DNA of 64,000 bases, taken from contig JAPZVO010000024.1 of assembly GCA_029962745.1 (NCBI GenBank), forward strand, positions 732,027 through 796,026, in the 5' to 3' direction. The DNA is from Echinometra lucunter (Eukaryota; Echinodermata; Echinoidea; Camarodonta; Echinometridae). Below are positions 11,201-25,300 of this stretch, in pieces. The notes beneath the pieces are model-generated. The model did not search any database. It was not told the origin of the DNA and worked only from the letters and a program-made list of their open reading frames with translations. The position numbers were made by a program, and so were the translations under genes. Each line of letters starts with the position of its first letter. Within the stretch, counting starts at the first letter, position 1.

Positions 11201-13939
11201 TACCATAATGTAATAACACGGTATTCTGAAGACCGTTTTATCTCCTGTTTTAACTCTTTCCGCTTGACATTTCATGCTCATTAGATAAAACAGGGTGGGA
11301 GGTGTTTTAACTTTGCATGCGGTATGTCATGGCGGCAATTTTTCTCGCTCATATATGTTTTGGTTGGAATGAGGGGGATAACGAGATCCAATAAACCTTG
11401 CTTTTATTCCCGAAACAACATTTCGAAAGAATTTGTGCCTCGGGTGGAGAAATTTGGCAAATGTCTGCGATAATATCAGCGATGATGTGATCAACTAATT
11501 CTGTCACAATCATCACATCTGAATCAAAGCAAGAAACTAAGCGCAAACTAATGCGCTCATTATAACGCGAATATATAAGTTCATGCATTTCACGCACCCC
11601 TTCCTCAGGGAGCGATCTTATTGGCTGAGTCAGCTTAGACTCATCTCTAACGACTTTCCCCATTGGATAATATTTTTGTGGTGGGTGTGGCTTTGATGAC
11701 TTACAACACCGTTAAAACAGTTCTCAGAATACCGTTTAAAGACTGTTTTAGCGGTGTTGTAAATCAATGACTTAAAACAGAAGTCATAACAAAACTTAAA
11801 ACAGTTAAAACGGTGTTACATACCACCCCTGGTCTTCAGAATACCGTGTTAATTGCAATATATTTTTACGCGCTTGCGCACGATTTGCGCCAAGCATGCA
11901 AATTAAAATGCGCGGCTAGAAAGATAAAACAAAAGTTAAAACCCCCCGCTATATATTTAAAACGTCTTTGGTTAAAAAACCAACGAAAGTGTTGACGCCC
12001 TCTACGTTCGTTGAATAAAACAAAAGTTAAAACAGACATAAAACGGTGTTCGGAATACCGATTTGCTAAAACAGACTTAAAACAGAGTTAAAACAGTCTC
12101 AGAATACTACAGCTGAAAAATTTATTTGTCACATCGAGTTTGCAGTGATCTTTGGGTATTTTTGAAAAAAAAAACAGAAGAAAGAAAAGATTCTGGCTGG
12201 GGTTTTGGCTATTAACCCAAAATAAAAAAATGTGAAGAGTCAAATCCAATTCAACTAAAATTGAAATTATGCTCAAACATAAGAATATATCCATTTACGA
12301 TAATGTAATCAACTATAGAGGCCATTGTTTTTGGTGTGGCCAGTTACATTTAAGTGATATTCGAATATACCGTTTCCATTTATTGCACAAGACTATCAAA
12401 GATGTGTTGTATTTCGGTCTGCGCGCATATCACCTTAGTAATCAATATTTGACGGCATGCAAGTTTTTACGTGGTAAGCACTGTATAGGTACCAATCCTG
12501 CAGACGCAAGCTGAAACCCTAATCCTAATCCTAACCCTAATCCTAACCCTAACCCTAACCCTAACCCTTACCCTAATCCTAACCCTAATCCTAATCCTAA
12601 TCCTAATCCTATGAATATTTAAGAATATTTATGAGCTTCCGTCTGCAGGATTGGTACCTATTTAGTGCTTACCTTTTTACGTGCTATGAGGGATTATTAG
12701 TTACTAGAGGGCTAATTCCGGGATGGCTTTCTTTTTGCGGTGCTTGTATTGTCTTCTCATGGGCGTTAACAGGCGGGGGACGGGGGGGGGGGGGACATCA
12801 TAACATTATTCCCCCACACTTTTTGGGATCAGAAATAAAAGAAGCGTTGTAAGTAGACAAAAGATCCTGTAAATATGCACCAAATTGCATTATTTCAAGC
12901 AAGAAATGCAAAAAGCTCCCTAACGTGGGAGGGGGAAAACCCCCTCCCACACCCTTCCCCCTCGCTCGCTTTGCGAGCTCGGGCTCGGTCACTTCGTTCC
13001 CTCGCTAATAATCCCTCCCACCCACTTCTCAGAATCGGCTGACGCCCTTGTGTCTTCTTATGTCTTTATCATTCTGTCATTTCTTTTCCCTCTTGTTAAA
13101 AAAATAACGTTTTGATATTAGAAAATAAAATGACGAGAAGATTTATATGGGATTGATAATCTATGTCTGCAATGATACATCAAAGACAATTTGACAAGAC
13201 ACATTTCGTCGATAAGTAGGCCTACACTTTACATGACAAATATTTTCTTAATACTCACAAATCGTTAATATCAGGCCAAGTGATTGGTGTAAAGAAAGAG
13301 AAAAATCATTAAAACTGTTATGAAAATTTCATTATTCACAAACTCCAAGGAAATCAATACAGGGGCGGGGCTTCAGGGGGACAGCGGGACCGCCCTCTAT
13401 GACTTATCAAGTGATCCAAAAAAAAAAACATAAAAGGAAGAAAAAAGAAGAGAAAAGAAAGAAAAACGAGAAGACAGAAGAGTATTGGGAAAGAGAGGGC
13501 TGGGTCATGCAACTATCTAATACCCTTATTTTTTCAATTAAAACGTAGATAAAATCACCTCATCTTTCCCCCTTTCAAAAATACATTGGTGCCGCCCCTG
13601 AATCGATATACTCATCAATAATTTGTCACTACCAAGCACTGTCGAGTCGTGGTATCTTCCAAAAAGTTATACAGTCAGGGACGGCGCTAAGGGGGGGGGG
13701 GCAGGGGGCGGCGAATGCCCCCTATGGTTTTTCAAGTGATGAAAAAAAAGAGGAGGAAAAGAAGAAAAAGAGGGGAAAGAATAAAGAAGAGGGTGGGGAA
13801 GGAGAGGACTGGCGCTTGCATTTATATAGTACCCCTATTTGTTCATTTAAAACGTCAATAAATTCACATGGGTCATCTTGCCCCCTCGTTTCAAACTATC
13901 AAAATACCCTGGCGCCGCCCCTGTATACAGTTGACACTT

Positions 13940-13981
<42 letters not shown>

Positions 13982-16900
13982 GCTAAAATGTATAGGGGTG
14001 TTTTGATGTATGCCCTTCAAATCAGGCATTACAAAAAAAAAGAACTTTCCTTGTATTTCTTTATTTTCCAATCAATAGATATTGTTCTCTCACTCTCTCT
14101 CTCTATTTTTTAAGGATGAAATTCCCAAACTTGTAAGGCTATGTAGAATCGTGCATTTTTTAAAACCGTATATCTCAAATTCTCCCCCGGTATAAAAAAA
14201 AATATAAATGCACATTTTCGATTATTTATCTTAGTTGTAAAGTATTTTTGTGTATTTGATAATCTGAAAAATAACCTGCAAAAAAAAACTTTAAGCTGCG
14301 ATGATTTTATTCTGAATAAAACATTTAGTTTAATTCAATTCAGTGTGAAATTTACCTGAAGTGATCAAAAACTAATGATATCAGAATTTTTTTTTTGTTT
14401 ATAAAACTGAGGTCAAAAAAACTTTTTTCTTTCTTTTTTAAAAATAACTTGGTTGATAATAAATAATTTCACAAATCCTTACACAGATGAGAACAAATTT
14501 CGTGTAAAACAAATAATATTTTGTTCATGAAAAAAACAACTGTCTTCAAAGATACACAAACTCTTATTTTTACAGTGTTTATCGTTTCAGTGCGATTACA
14601 AATCAGTCTTTTAATCAAACTTGGTTTCATATGCACACATGATATTTGTGGAGTGTCGCTTAATTAGGTCCAGCAATTTTTCTTGGGGGGGGGGGGGGGG
14701 GGGTACTACTGTCTTTTGGAGGGGCGTACCAGTCTTAAAGAAATTGATGACATTAATGGACTTCAAATGAACAAGACCACTGGGCGTGCTGCGTGAAGGG
14801 GGGGGAGGGGGGGGGGGGAGGGGGGGGGGGGGTGTCGAATCATATTCTTTGCACCATTTCACGCAGGTTTGTAGTTCCGAAATGTTCATGTTTCCGACAA
14901 TGAAAAGGGGCTTATTATGATATTTGTGAAAACAAAATAAGATTCGCAGTTCAGACAAGGTAGGCCTATAGGATTCACGAAGCCGAAAACGAAATAGTGT
15001 TGTGGTTGGGATCGGTATCGTGATCAAGGTGACGGCGAGTCAGGAAAATGATGATGCTCAGGACAAGGGGCCCGTTGCATAAAACTTTTGCCAGACTTTT
15101 TTTCTGGCAAAAAAAAGTCTGGCAAATTTTTATGTAAAGGAAAACTATGGCAAGTTTTTTTTTTTGCCGTAGTTTCCTCAGATTTTGCCATAAAAAAAAC
15201 TCCGGCAAAAGTTTTATGCAACGGGCCCCAGTTCTGTTTAAATTTCAATATAAATGAATTTATTAGCAGAGTTCAGCAGTTCACAATATTACAATGTGTA
15301 GCAGAGAGGTGACAAGCAAATTATGTCCATCGGTCGATATAGTTAAGAGTTAAATCCCCTCAATCAGAGAAATATATGGAAAGTTTTGGGGAGTGACTTT
15401 GGATTAGTGACTTAAACATGCTTTTGATTGGTTCATGGTTACTATGGTATTATGGGGAGTGGTAATGGATAGGAGTGGTAATGGTCGGGAGTGGTATTGG
15501 AGAGTGTAAGGTTTAGTTCTTAGAACCTAAGTCTCTTGAAGTTAACTCTAGGCTGGTCATTCTTGGTTACTGTTTAGGAATTATATGGTAAAGCGAGTGG
15601 ACTGAGGAAAGGTAAATGACTGAAAGGGTGACAGAAATTACATACTATAATACTTTATTTACTATATCACAATAACTTCACAATTCCGAAAAGGGTTCAT
15701 AACTCAGAGGGTTCGTTAACATAATCCGAAAATTATATAGGACCCTTTTAGATTGTCAAAATTATGCAACTGCGGAAGAGTGAAACCTTTTCATTTGGGG
15801 GATTTTTAACCTTTGGAGAAACAGACTTTCAGATTTATGAACATTTCGCAAATATGAACCTTCGGAAAAATGAACCTTGGGAATAACGAGTCTTCGGAAA
15901 AAACGACATGTATACCATTTTAAAAATCGTATTCGTAGACTTGTATACATAATGAAGATAAGCAAAATCACATAACGATCGCTATTCTCTATAATCAAAG
16001 ATCGTGCAGAGAGAAAGCCAGTTGAAAATACTCCACCATTTCTTTATAACTGAAGTGCTGAAAGGATGCGAGGAGGGAGTCTCGAACTGGCACAAGGACA
16101 ACAGATCGATGGCCCGTCTGTCATCACAAGAAGAAAACGTAAGCAATACATTTTTTCTTTTAAAACACTTTGTGTATTTCCATATTTTTTATTGGATTTC
16201 ATTCAAAATAAATCATTGCATACAAATCAATATAAACAATACAAATCTTCTCTTCGTTTAAAAAAAACCCCACACATGCACGCGCCCGCACCCCCCCCCC
16301 ACACACCCACCCAGCTTTGCATCATTCTACTTCCGAGGACAACAATTGGACTACTATTGTCTCCTGTCTTTGCAAGGCTGACGGAATAAATCTCAAATCC
16401 TTTGTTTGACAACCAAGGACTATTGTTTACCAAACGAAGACTATTGTTCTCAGGAATTTCTTTGTTCACTGTCCTCGCTTGCAAAGCTATACAAACCCGC
16501 CGTCACACACACACACACACACGCACACACACCTTCCGTGCCATAACTATTGCAACATAGCTAAATTGCCTATGCATTTGTGTGTTGTAAACCTTTCTGT
16601 ATTTTGTGATATTTCATTTATAACCACTGAAATTTATGGACCATTTATGTATATATATTAAAAGGGAGAACTTGCCTTTTCTGTCCTGAGAGCAGTAGAT
16701 ATCCTGGCCCAGTCATGTCTAAAACAATGGAGAAGACAAAAGACCAAAGGAAATAAATCGCCATATTGGGAGGTGGGGGTTATTAGTGAACGGAATAATG
16801 ATACTCCCCCTTTATATTTCTCCCCAACATGTTTTCAAGTTTTGTATACACTTTTCGCAAGAAAATAATGCCCATAACGTATTCAGAAAAGAGCGGAAGA

Positions 16901-17774
16901 AAACAACCACACCCAAGGAAGATAGATTTCTGTGGGCCGTTACCAAGAGGTTGCCAAGGAGGATGCGCGCCACAATCATTATCCAGAAAAATATAATAAA
17001 TATGCATCTTCATTTCATGGTTTCTGGTTGTCAACTTCATCTCTTCGTTTTTTCGGACAATGGGGTATAAATACAAAAACAGAGGTGGTGTATGAAATTA
17101 ATGACAGCCAATGCATATGCCGATCAAAGTCATTTCAAATGCATGAAGCAATGGATGTCCGGCAAGGAAAAGTTTCAGCGCAAAAGGATGCCTAGGTCAT
17201 CTGAAAATGAGCGATAGCAATGGCATCTAACCGGACAAACACCCTATGCATTCTTTTAACACTTTTCATTGCCGGGCATCCATTGCCTCATGCATTTGGA
17301 ATGACTTTGATCGGCGCATGTTTTGACTGTCATTCATAGACCACCTCTTTTTCTTTGTTTATACCCTATTGTCCGAAAAAAAAAGAGATGAAGTTGACAA
17401 CCAGAAATCCATTCTGTGAAAAGATACTGCCATATCATAGGGATTGCTGCAATTTTTATTTTGCAGGAATTTGCATAATGAATCGCCATTGTGCTCACAT
17501 ACTGTACTTTATTCGAATTAAGTGTCAAAATGTTTGGAATTAAATTTTCTTTCAAATTCTGCTAAAAGTTGTGCGATATGATACACAATATTTGAGCTAT
17601 GATCAAAAGACAAAGCGGTTAGTTACTTTTTGCGAGGTGTGTATATATTTTAACTTTACTAGCGTTAGCAGGACGTATACAGTGGGGTTTATTCCGTCAA
17701 GCACGATTATCAGGACATTTTGATGGCATAGAATGAAAAATGTCCTAACGCAGTTGATATGTATATACATAACT

Positions 17775-17815
<41 letters not shown>

Positions 17816-19355
17816 TTTGTGAGTAAAATTGTATCGGTAATGTGTGTGTATGTGTGTGGGTGCGCGCATGTGAGTGTGTGCGTTTCGAGGGAGAGGGGTT
17901 TTAGTGAGCTACACCTGTTGAAAAGTGGAAACGACGGCGCTAATTATCAATTAGAGCTGCCCGCACACAAACTTAACTTAACATTATCCTGATTATAAAA
18001 CCTCATCGGTCGCAAAACTCGGAATTTGAAAATGACTGTGTTTTGAGAAATGGGCATAGAATCAAATTACTTAGCCATATTCATGCTCAAGGTCTCATTC
18101 CCACCGGTAGAAGATGCTTCACCCAATGATTGAAAAACCAGTATGTGGGCGCGTACCCGTGCGCGCGCGCGCGTGTGTATGTGTTTATTTGACACATGAA
18201 TGATGTGAACATAATGATCTGAGACTCTTACAAATCATGCTTCTAGCGATTCTGCTCGTTATCGAATCCGCAGTGGAAGAGTATTCCAGAGAGATGACGC
18301 TGCAGAAATAAAAGCTTTTTTTCTCCAAGACTTGAGATTACTTTCTTTGGACTGATAACATACTAGACATGCTACATGTATAAGAACGGAGATAATCTGC
18401 GGAATATTTTGAAATGAGGTCTTGCAAGTACAGACCAATCCCACAACGCAAGAGGGCAGCAGAGTGTTCGACACAGTTCAACAAACTGTGGTGGGCGCTC
18501 CAACTTTTATAGTACACAAGCCAATAGCGCGTTATGTACATTCGTTCGATTTTTAGTCTATTTTGACCAGTATGTGCAGATTTATTTTAATATTTGCAAT
18601 GAGAAGTTATCAGGGAAGTTCAGGTCGCAGCTGTGCGGTGCTCAAATGCCACAAGAATTAGAAAAAGTTTAAAAATTGGAAGCTAACTGAGTGCCAAATC
18701 ATTCGCTTTTGACTCATGACGCCTGTTTGTGTAAGAAGCCGTAATCCCTACACAGGTTTCCGTAAACAATGTGAAGGAATTCGTCGCCAGTGGGTAAAAA
18801 CATCAACAGAAAGGACTTTAAAGTCAAGAAACATTATCATTATGTACTTTGGCGTAAAATTTGATGAGTGAAAACATGACTTTGTAAACAGGGTAAGATT
18901 TAGGGCTCCCGTTTACTACGGCTTCTATGCTGCAATCGAACTTTTACTGACAAAACTAAGTTGAAAAACCATCGAAAGTAAAAAAATACATCATACTTTC
19001 ATCCGTCAGATATGACCATTGTCTTACCTCATCTACCCATTTATCCATGCTTTATTTTATTGATCTACAATAAAGTAAACGGAACAATATCGGGGCATAT
19101 CTCATATCTTACATTCATTTTGTACACAGAGCCAATCGCGGTCAGCGCTCTTGCCCACCGCAGCAATGGCGTCGCCGATTGAGGGCCAAATACATAAACC
19201 GGAGGTGAAATCGGTCTATAAATAACTACATAAATTAGAAAAATGATCGATATAGTTATGATAGTACTCGTCATTTCAGTCATATTAACGATGATGATGA
19301 TGATGATGATAACTATTACTATCATAGGCATAATGATTATAATAGTAATGATGAC

Positions 19356-19387
<32 letters not shown>

Positions 19388-22300
19388 TATTAATAATACA
19401 TTACTAATTATTACAGATCACCTCATTCGTCATGTGACGAATTCAAATGTCTCGATATTATTAATATCATTATTATTATTATTATTGTTATTGTTATAAT
19501 GATAATAATTATTATCATTATTGCTGTTCCTATCATTTATAAACATGTTTATTCAGTTTAATTGTAAGTGGGGGGGGGGGGGGGTGATTGCACATGTCAT
19601 CCCCCTCCTCACAAGGTGGGGGGGGATGCATACCCCTCATCCCCCCACCCCGCTGTCTACGCTCCTGCCCACTGGGCATCTATCAACATGAAAAATTCTT
19701 CTAAATATCATTCTATCAACATGAAAAATTCTTCTAAATACTTCCAAATATAATTTTAATAATATTTCCAAAAGTGTAACGTTTTTAATTGATACACCCT
19801 GTATATTATGTTGCTACAATATAGCTGATACTGTGGTGCAGTAGAATTGATTGAACATTTCATTTCCCTTTGCTAATAGCAACAATTTTTTAAGAGTCTG
19901 TGCCCACAACTAGTCATGAGCATACAATCTCAGAGAAGTTAAATTGTACCTAAATTTGTTTTTAAAAGACGCAGCGAGACCGTCCAGCCGAAAGTGACAT
20001 GTTTTATATCAACGTCTATATGGATGCTCTAGTTTAATAGAAAAAAAAAACTGTTGGCTATCATACAAGGTTGTGAAAGATTCCACCAGTACATCTGTGG
20101 TCAAGTCATAGAGGTAGAGACGGATCATAAAGCGCTCATCCATTGTTTATCAAGCCTCTGAGCGACTGTCCACTTCTTCAGGGTGCAGAGATACGACCTG
20201 AAAGTGTCCTACACGCCTTGCATGTTCATGTATACTGCAGCTGCATTGTCAAGGGCAGTAGATCCTGAAGCTGAACAGAATTAAGAAAGACAAGGAGGCA
20301 TCAGAGTCTATGTAGATGCTACCATCGAGACACTACCTCTTACTACAAACGAAAGACACAATTTTTCAAAGAGACAAAGAAAGATGAAAAATTGCAGCAG
20401 CTCAGTCAAGTCATCAACACTGGATGGCCATCTGCAAAACACCACTGTGCAATGACTGTTAGACCATACTGGAATGCCCGATGTGACCTTTCAGAAGCCA
20501 ATGGCTTACTTCTAATTAAGGGTAGCAAAATTTTAGTTCCGGTATTCTGAGAAAGAAAATGCTCACCAAGATTCATGAAGGACATTTGGGAAAAGAAAAG
20601 TGCAAGAAAAGGACGCATGAAGTTATCTTTTGGCCAATGATGAACCATGATATCACTGAAATGGTTCAAAATTGTACAGCCTGTATGATTTATAAGCCCA
20701 AACAACAGCAAGAAAGTCTGCAATATCACCAGACTCCAGAAAGACCATGGGGGAAAGTCGCTTCAAACTTGTTCACATTGCATGGTAAAGATTATTTAGT
20801 TGCCGTATACCACTACTCCCAGTTCATCGAGATGCGTCCTATATGACAACAACCAGCAGACAAGTCGTGAACACAGATGAAGGAGATTTTTTTCTTCTTC
20901 TAGACACTATTCACCCTGTGAACGAGTATCCAACAATGCTCCTCAATATGCAAGTCCAAGTATGAGTTCTAAATATGAGTTCCAAGCCTTTGGAACTGAC
21001 TGGGATTTTGTTCACACAACAACCATTCCATACTATCCCACTCCTGACACCATATAACAGTGTCATAGACTAGCAGACGCAAACATAACAGTCTTTATAA
21101 ACTCTTGAATAACTATTGAGGCCTAACTTTGGCCATAATATTAGGAGGATAAAACAACGACGAGTATGTCTTGAGTAGGCACGAGATGAAGAGTAATAGT
21201 CCTGTCTCTAGATGTTTTAACTTAATATCGTCACAGTAATCAGGGTAAAGGAGTCGCAAAATCTACCTTGGGTTTCATGTGGTACCTTGTTTTCGGGCCC
21301 CTTTCAAAAGGCCCCAGGCGCCAACGACAGACTCCTTGTGGTACATGTGGGGTTCCTCCCCAAGTGTTCCATTACTCACTACGGATGTTGGTACCTCGTT
21401 CGTATGATCAAAAGTCATAGCTGCCGGGCTACACAGGAACCGTATACACGGTTTAGCGAATTAATTCAGAATCATCCAAAAGGAAAACGGAAGTACTACA
21501 GTCGAAAAAAAAATCCATATAAAAACCTAATCGACCTCAGATTTCAATTGCAATATACATAAACAGTACCATTCATTGACACTGATTTTAAATCAATATT
21601 GAGTCTAATGAAGTATTGCGGTAATATTGCGGTGATTCAGCTAGGCTCCTCAGTATCTCTCATAAGCACCTTAAATCCACTTGAGACTAGTAGTAACACT
21701 GTAAAATCATGTAGATTGATAAAGACGATTTCTCATCGAAGATTTCATTTTTGTATAATACCAAGGAACCGGAAAGAAATCAGGGAAAGAGAACATTTCA
21801 CCGAAGATTTAAGGCGTTTTTCAGAAAGAGGGGTCCTTCTTCGAAATCAAGGAACGAGAGCATTTCACCGACGGATTATCAAGGATACGCGCAAACTCTT
21901 ACCTACAAAATTAGGGATCATATTTCTGAGGTAAGTGGGCGTTACAGTGGGTACTAGTAGGCATATATCACACTTAGGTACAGAGGTTTGGTACCCATGT
22001 ACGCACATGCATCCTCATCTTAGCTGCGGAAAAATAGTTTATAATTTCAAATTCTTAACTCCGAACATCCGAGCAGGTTCTATTGCATTTTCGGGATACC
22101 TCATCTTGCTACCCCTATCAAAATACTCTAGCCCCGTCCCTGTTCTGCGTGATCTACAATGTTTAAACAAAAGTTTATATCACTGCCATCATGTTGCCTA
22201 AAAACATGGGCAGTGTTAACCAATGTTGTACCTCCGATATTACAAGTATTCATTTCAATAATAAAATCCGGCGCTATATTGACCTAATAGACGTAGTTTT

Positions 22301-25300
22301 CTTCAAGTGGTTAAATGGTTAATAACTTTACTTGACTGATGAGAAAGCATGGATATACTCATTGTCAAAAAGCAACGAGGGAACCGATGGCTTTAAGTCC
22401 TCCCTTAGGGACTTGGTAGTGAGGATTAATACCTTAACTAGTACAGCGCATCAACTTGGTTTCGAGCCGAGAACTTCAGATTACGAGACATATTTTGAGC
22501 CCGCCGCACGCTATACGATCCGATTGCGACCGATTTTTGAACAAATGGCATTTTGCATTGAATAATGAAAGTTCAAACAATTAAAATTATCTTATTTGAA
22601 GTTCGGAATAATGCTATGAATACTAAAATCAAAATTCTGCTTTTCTGCAAGCCTTATGGTCGGAGTAAAGGCCAAATCGGCTTCAGATCATAGCCGATCG
22701 CAAGATTGCTACAATCACTACGATTTGGAAATTCGCTTTTATTCCTACAGGGAGGCTCACAATAGCCTAGAATTTCGATTTTGGTATTCATACCATTATT
22801 CGGAACTTCGATCGTTAAGAATATCAAATGCTATTACATTTTTTTCCAAAATCGGATCGCATACGGATCGTACAGTGTGAGCCGGGATTTACTATACTGT
22901 TATGAGTCATCGCTCTGTTATTTAATATGCTTGTTAACGATTTGTAAATTTCATTGATTTTCTTTGTTTCCAATTAATTTCTTTCAGATGGTCGAAAAAA
23001 TCCCAAGATTTTTGCATGGAGGTTATGACCAGAATCAGTCTGAGATTTGGGAGTCCTACGAAGTGATATTATTCAAATCCATAACTGTAGAGATTAACAG
23101 TTTGTATGAGGTGAGTAAAAGAATGTAAGAAACCAATATAGATTTTAAACTTTGTCAGCAGTTGAAATTGATTCTCAATTAATGGAAATCGTCCAGAAAA
23201 GTATCAGAAATTCAGATGAAGTAAAAAACGGCCCTTTCACGTTTTCTATGGCCTGCACGCGCAAATATGGCGAGCGCGGACGCGGACGCGCGCAAATTTT
23301 TGAAATGCTTAAAATGGCCTGAAACATGTGCAACATGAGTTTAAGTCGATTCTGAGCATTTTCAATATTTGCGCGCGCTTCAAGTAGTGGAAATTCTTTG
23401 GACTGAAAAGATGTGAACTTTGATCATGCCAAATATGAATGAGAAATGCCTTTCTGTCATGAAGATATTATCATTACAAAATTTTTACAAAACGGAGCCT
23501 AGATGACGTCACGATGACCAGATGACGCTGAAAACCTTGCTGGAACTTGTTCTTAATAAGCCTGATAACTGACGAAAATTTAACCAACGGACTATTATTT
23601 ATCATTGCCAAAAAGAGAGGGAAGAATAAAGATAAGAATTAAGAAAATTCTGACGAAATTAATAGGTGATCTGTCAAAGATGACAGACCATCTTTAGGCA
23701 ACAGTGAGGCAGCTGCATGTTAAAGAAATATAGCAAGATCTTTTTTTTTTGAAGGGGAATAAATTTCTGTGACACATTATCAGAGTTATGACGTTATTCG
23801 ATCTCTACAGCTCGCACACTCAAGTGAAATGCAAAAGCTTCAAAGAATCCTCCCTACAGCGAACCCAACAGACATTGGATTGAGAGGACAGTGGGTCATC
23901 GATATTCTTGATCCTGTAACCAATGGTGACGCGCAAGATAGGACCACTGTACTTGAGATGGAAATTGTAGAGGCAATGACTATTCGTAGTACTGCGGCAA
24001 CGGAACCCATGAGCTTTCAGGATATCTTCGAACAACCTTACGCGTATTTAAGTAGGGTACTAGAGGAGACTTTACCCACGGTAAAGCTCAAGTGGCTAGT
24101 CAAGTGCCTTCAAGCGTTGGAACAAATTTCACGTGAGTTGTTTTTTTTTTCTTTTTGTTCACATAAGCTTGATCATTGCCTGCACTTTCAATCAGAGTTG
24201 TAATAAAAAACGTTTTTTATTAAAAAAAACAAAACAAATAAAACGTTTGTTAATGTTTCAAAACGTTTTAAAACGTTTTTACTGTTTTTTATTTTTTTAT
24301 TATTTTTTTTTTTTACGGCTCGGCGCATTTCGATCAGAAGTTTTCAAACAAAATCTTTTGCTGAAACCACTCCACTTACATAAGGCTATTACAAGTAAAC
24401 TTTTTGAGAGTTTAGAAAAAAAAATATTTTTCTTTTTTTCAAATGAAAATTAAGAAAAAAAACCCATCTAATTTATTTAGTCTAAGATCAGTTCATTTCT
24501 GTTGTACATGATCGCCGTATTTATGAATTCTGTAGAAAGAAAAAAAAAAGATCCAGTAGTTAACCAAATTTAGTATCTTATATCATTTGAAATACAAGTA
24601 TTGCTGTCTGCCTCCACATTTTTTTTTCCAAATTTTTCGAATTTTATAATTATGTGATTCTTTTGATTTGTTTCAATAAAACATACAAATAAAAAAACAC
24701 TCTTGGATGCATTTTTTCCCGAAAATTACAAAAAACTTTTTAGAAAAAAATTCTTAAGTGATTTTTACTTATTCAGTCTCATAAAAAAAAAACGAAAAAA
24801 TTCCTTTAGCATTTATGAATGTTTGATTTAAAAGCTTAAATTTAAAGTGGTGATAAAAATAACAAAATAATTCTGTTTATCAAAAGCAGTAGGCAACAGC
24901 TGTGAGGCCAGTTTGGGCAAGCTCTCGCCCCATGCCAGTTTGGTGTAAATGCAAAGCAAGTCCAATAACATCTCTACACAGACATTTACAGTCTGTCGGA
25001 CACGATGGTCACAGAGAAGATAAAGGCTTAAACATTTGAAACCACCACATTATCAGTACATGTACGTAAAATGACACAAAAGGTGGCAATCTAATTGGTG
25101 AATTATCTGACTGTAGACCAATTTTAAGATTTTCCTGCACGGGTTACTAAACCAACTGAATCATACATGAAAATACAGCAAAGGAAATATATTTAAAAAA
25201 TTAAGTTTCAAAAGTGGGTAAACATTGGAAAAAATATATGTAGATTTATAACATATAGGTCTGTGGAGCGTTTTAAAACATGTTTGTTTTCTTTATAAAA

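Larger units (their letters stand above)
7680..22075 (+). repeat. Segmental duplication, copy A side
   Basis: Blocks of this segment align in order and orientation with 54780-63085: 5' flank (7680-8250), exons 1-2, 12690-12755 and 13055-13350, 13610-13665, 13930-14400, 14600-15060, 15240-16140, 21455-22075. Differences between the copies are mainly transposon insertions. Similarity covers exons and introns, so this is DNA-level duplication, not retrocopying. Confidence 0.85.

Noticed and set aside
12517..12612. Chromosome end
   Set aside because: The telomere-like units are short, mixed, flanked on both sides by gene-bearing sequence, and framed by an inverted repeat.
16065..16138. A shorter exon 3 starting at GATGCG
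   Set aside because: It is open in both copies, but it uses a weak acceptor, changes are less often silent in that frame, and the 16010 start joins exon 2 in phase.
20045..21010. Retrovirus-like or active gypsy element
   Set aside because: Only pol fragments with many stops are present; no LTRs, gag or env are visible.
22332..22565. Possible extra exon between exons 4 and 5 of gene A
   Set aside because: An open frame of 77 codons exists, but the flanking sites are not convincing, and exon 4 joins exon 5 directly in phase 0.
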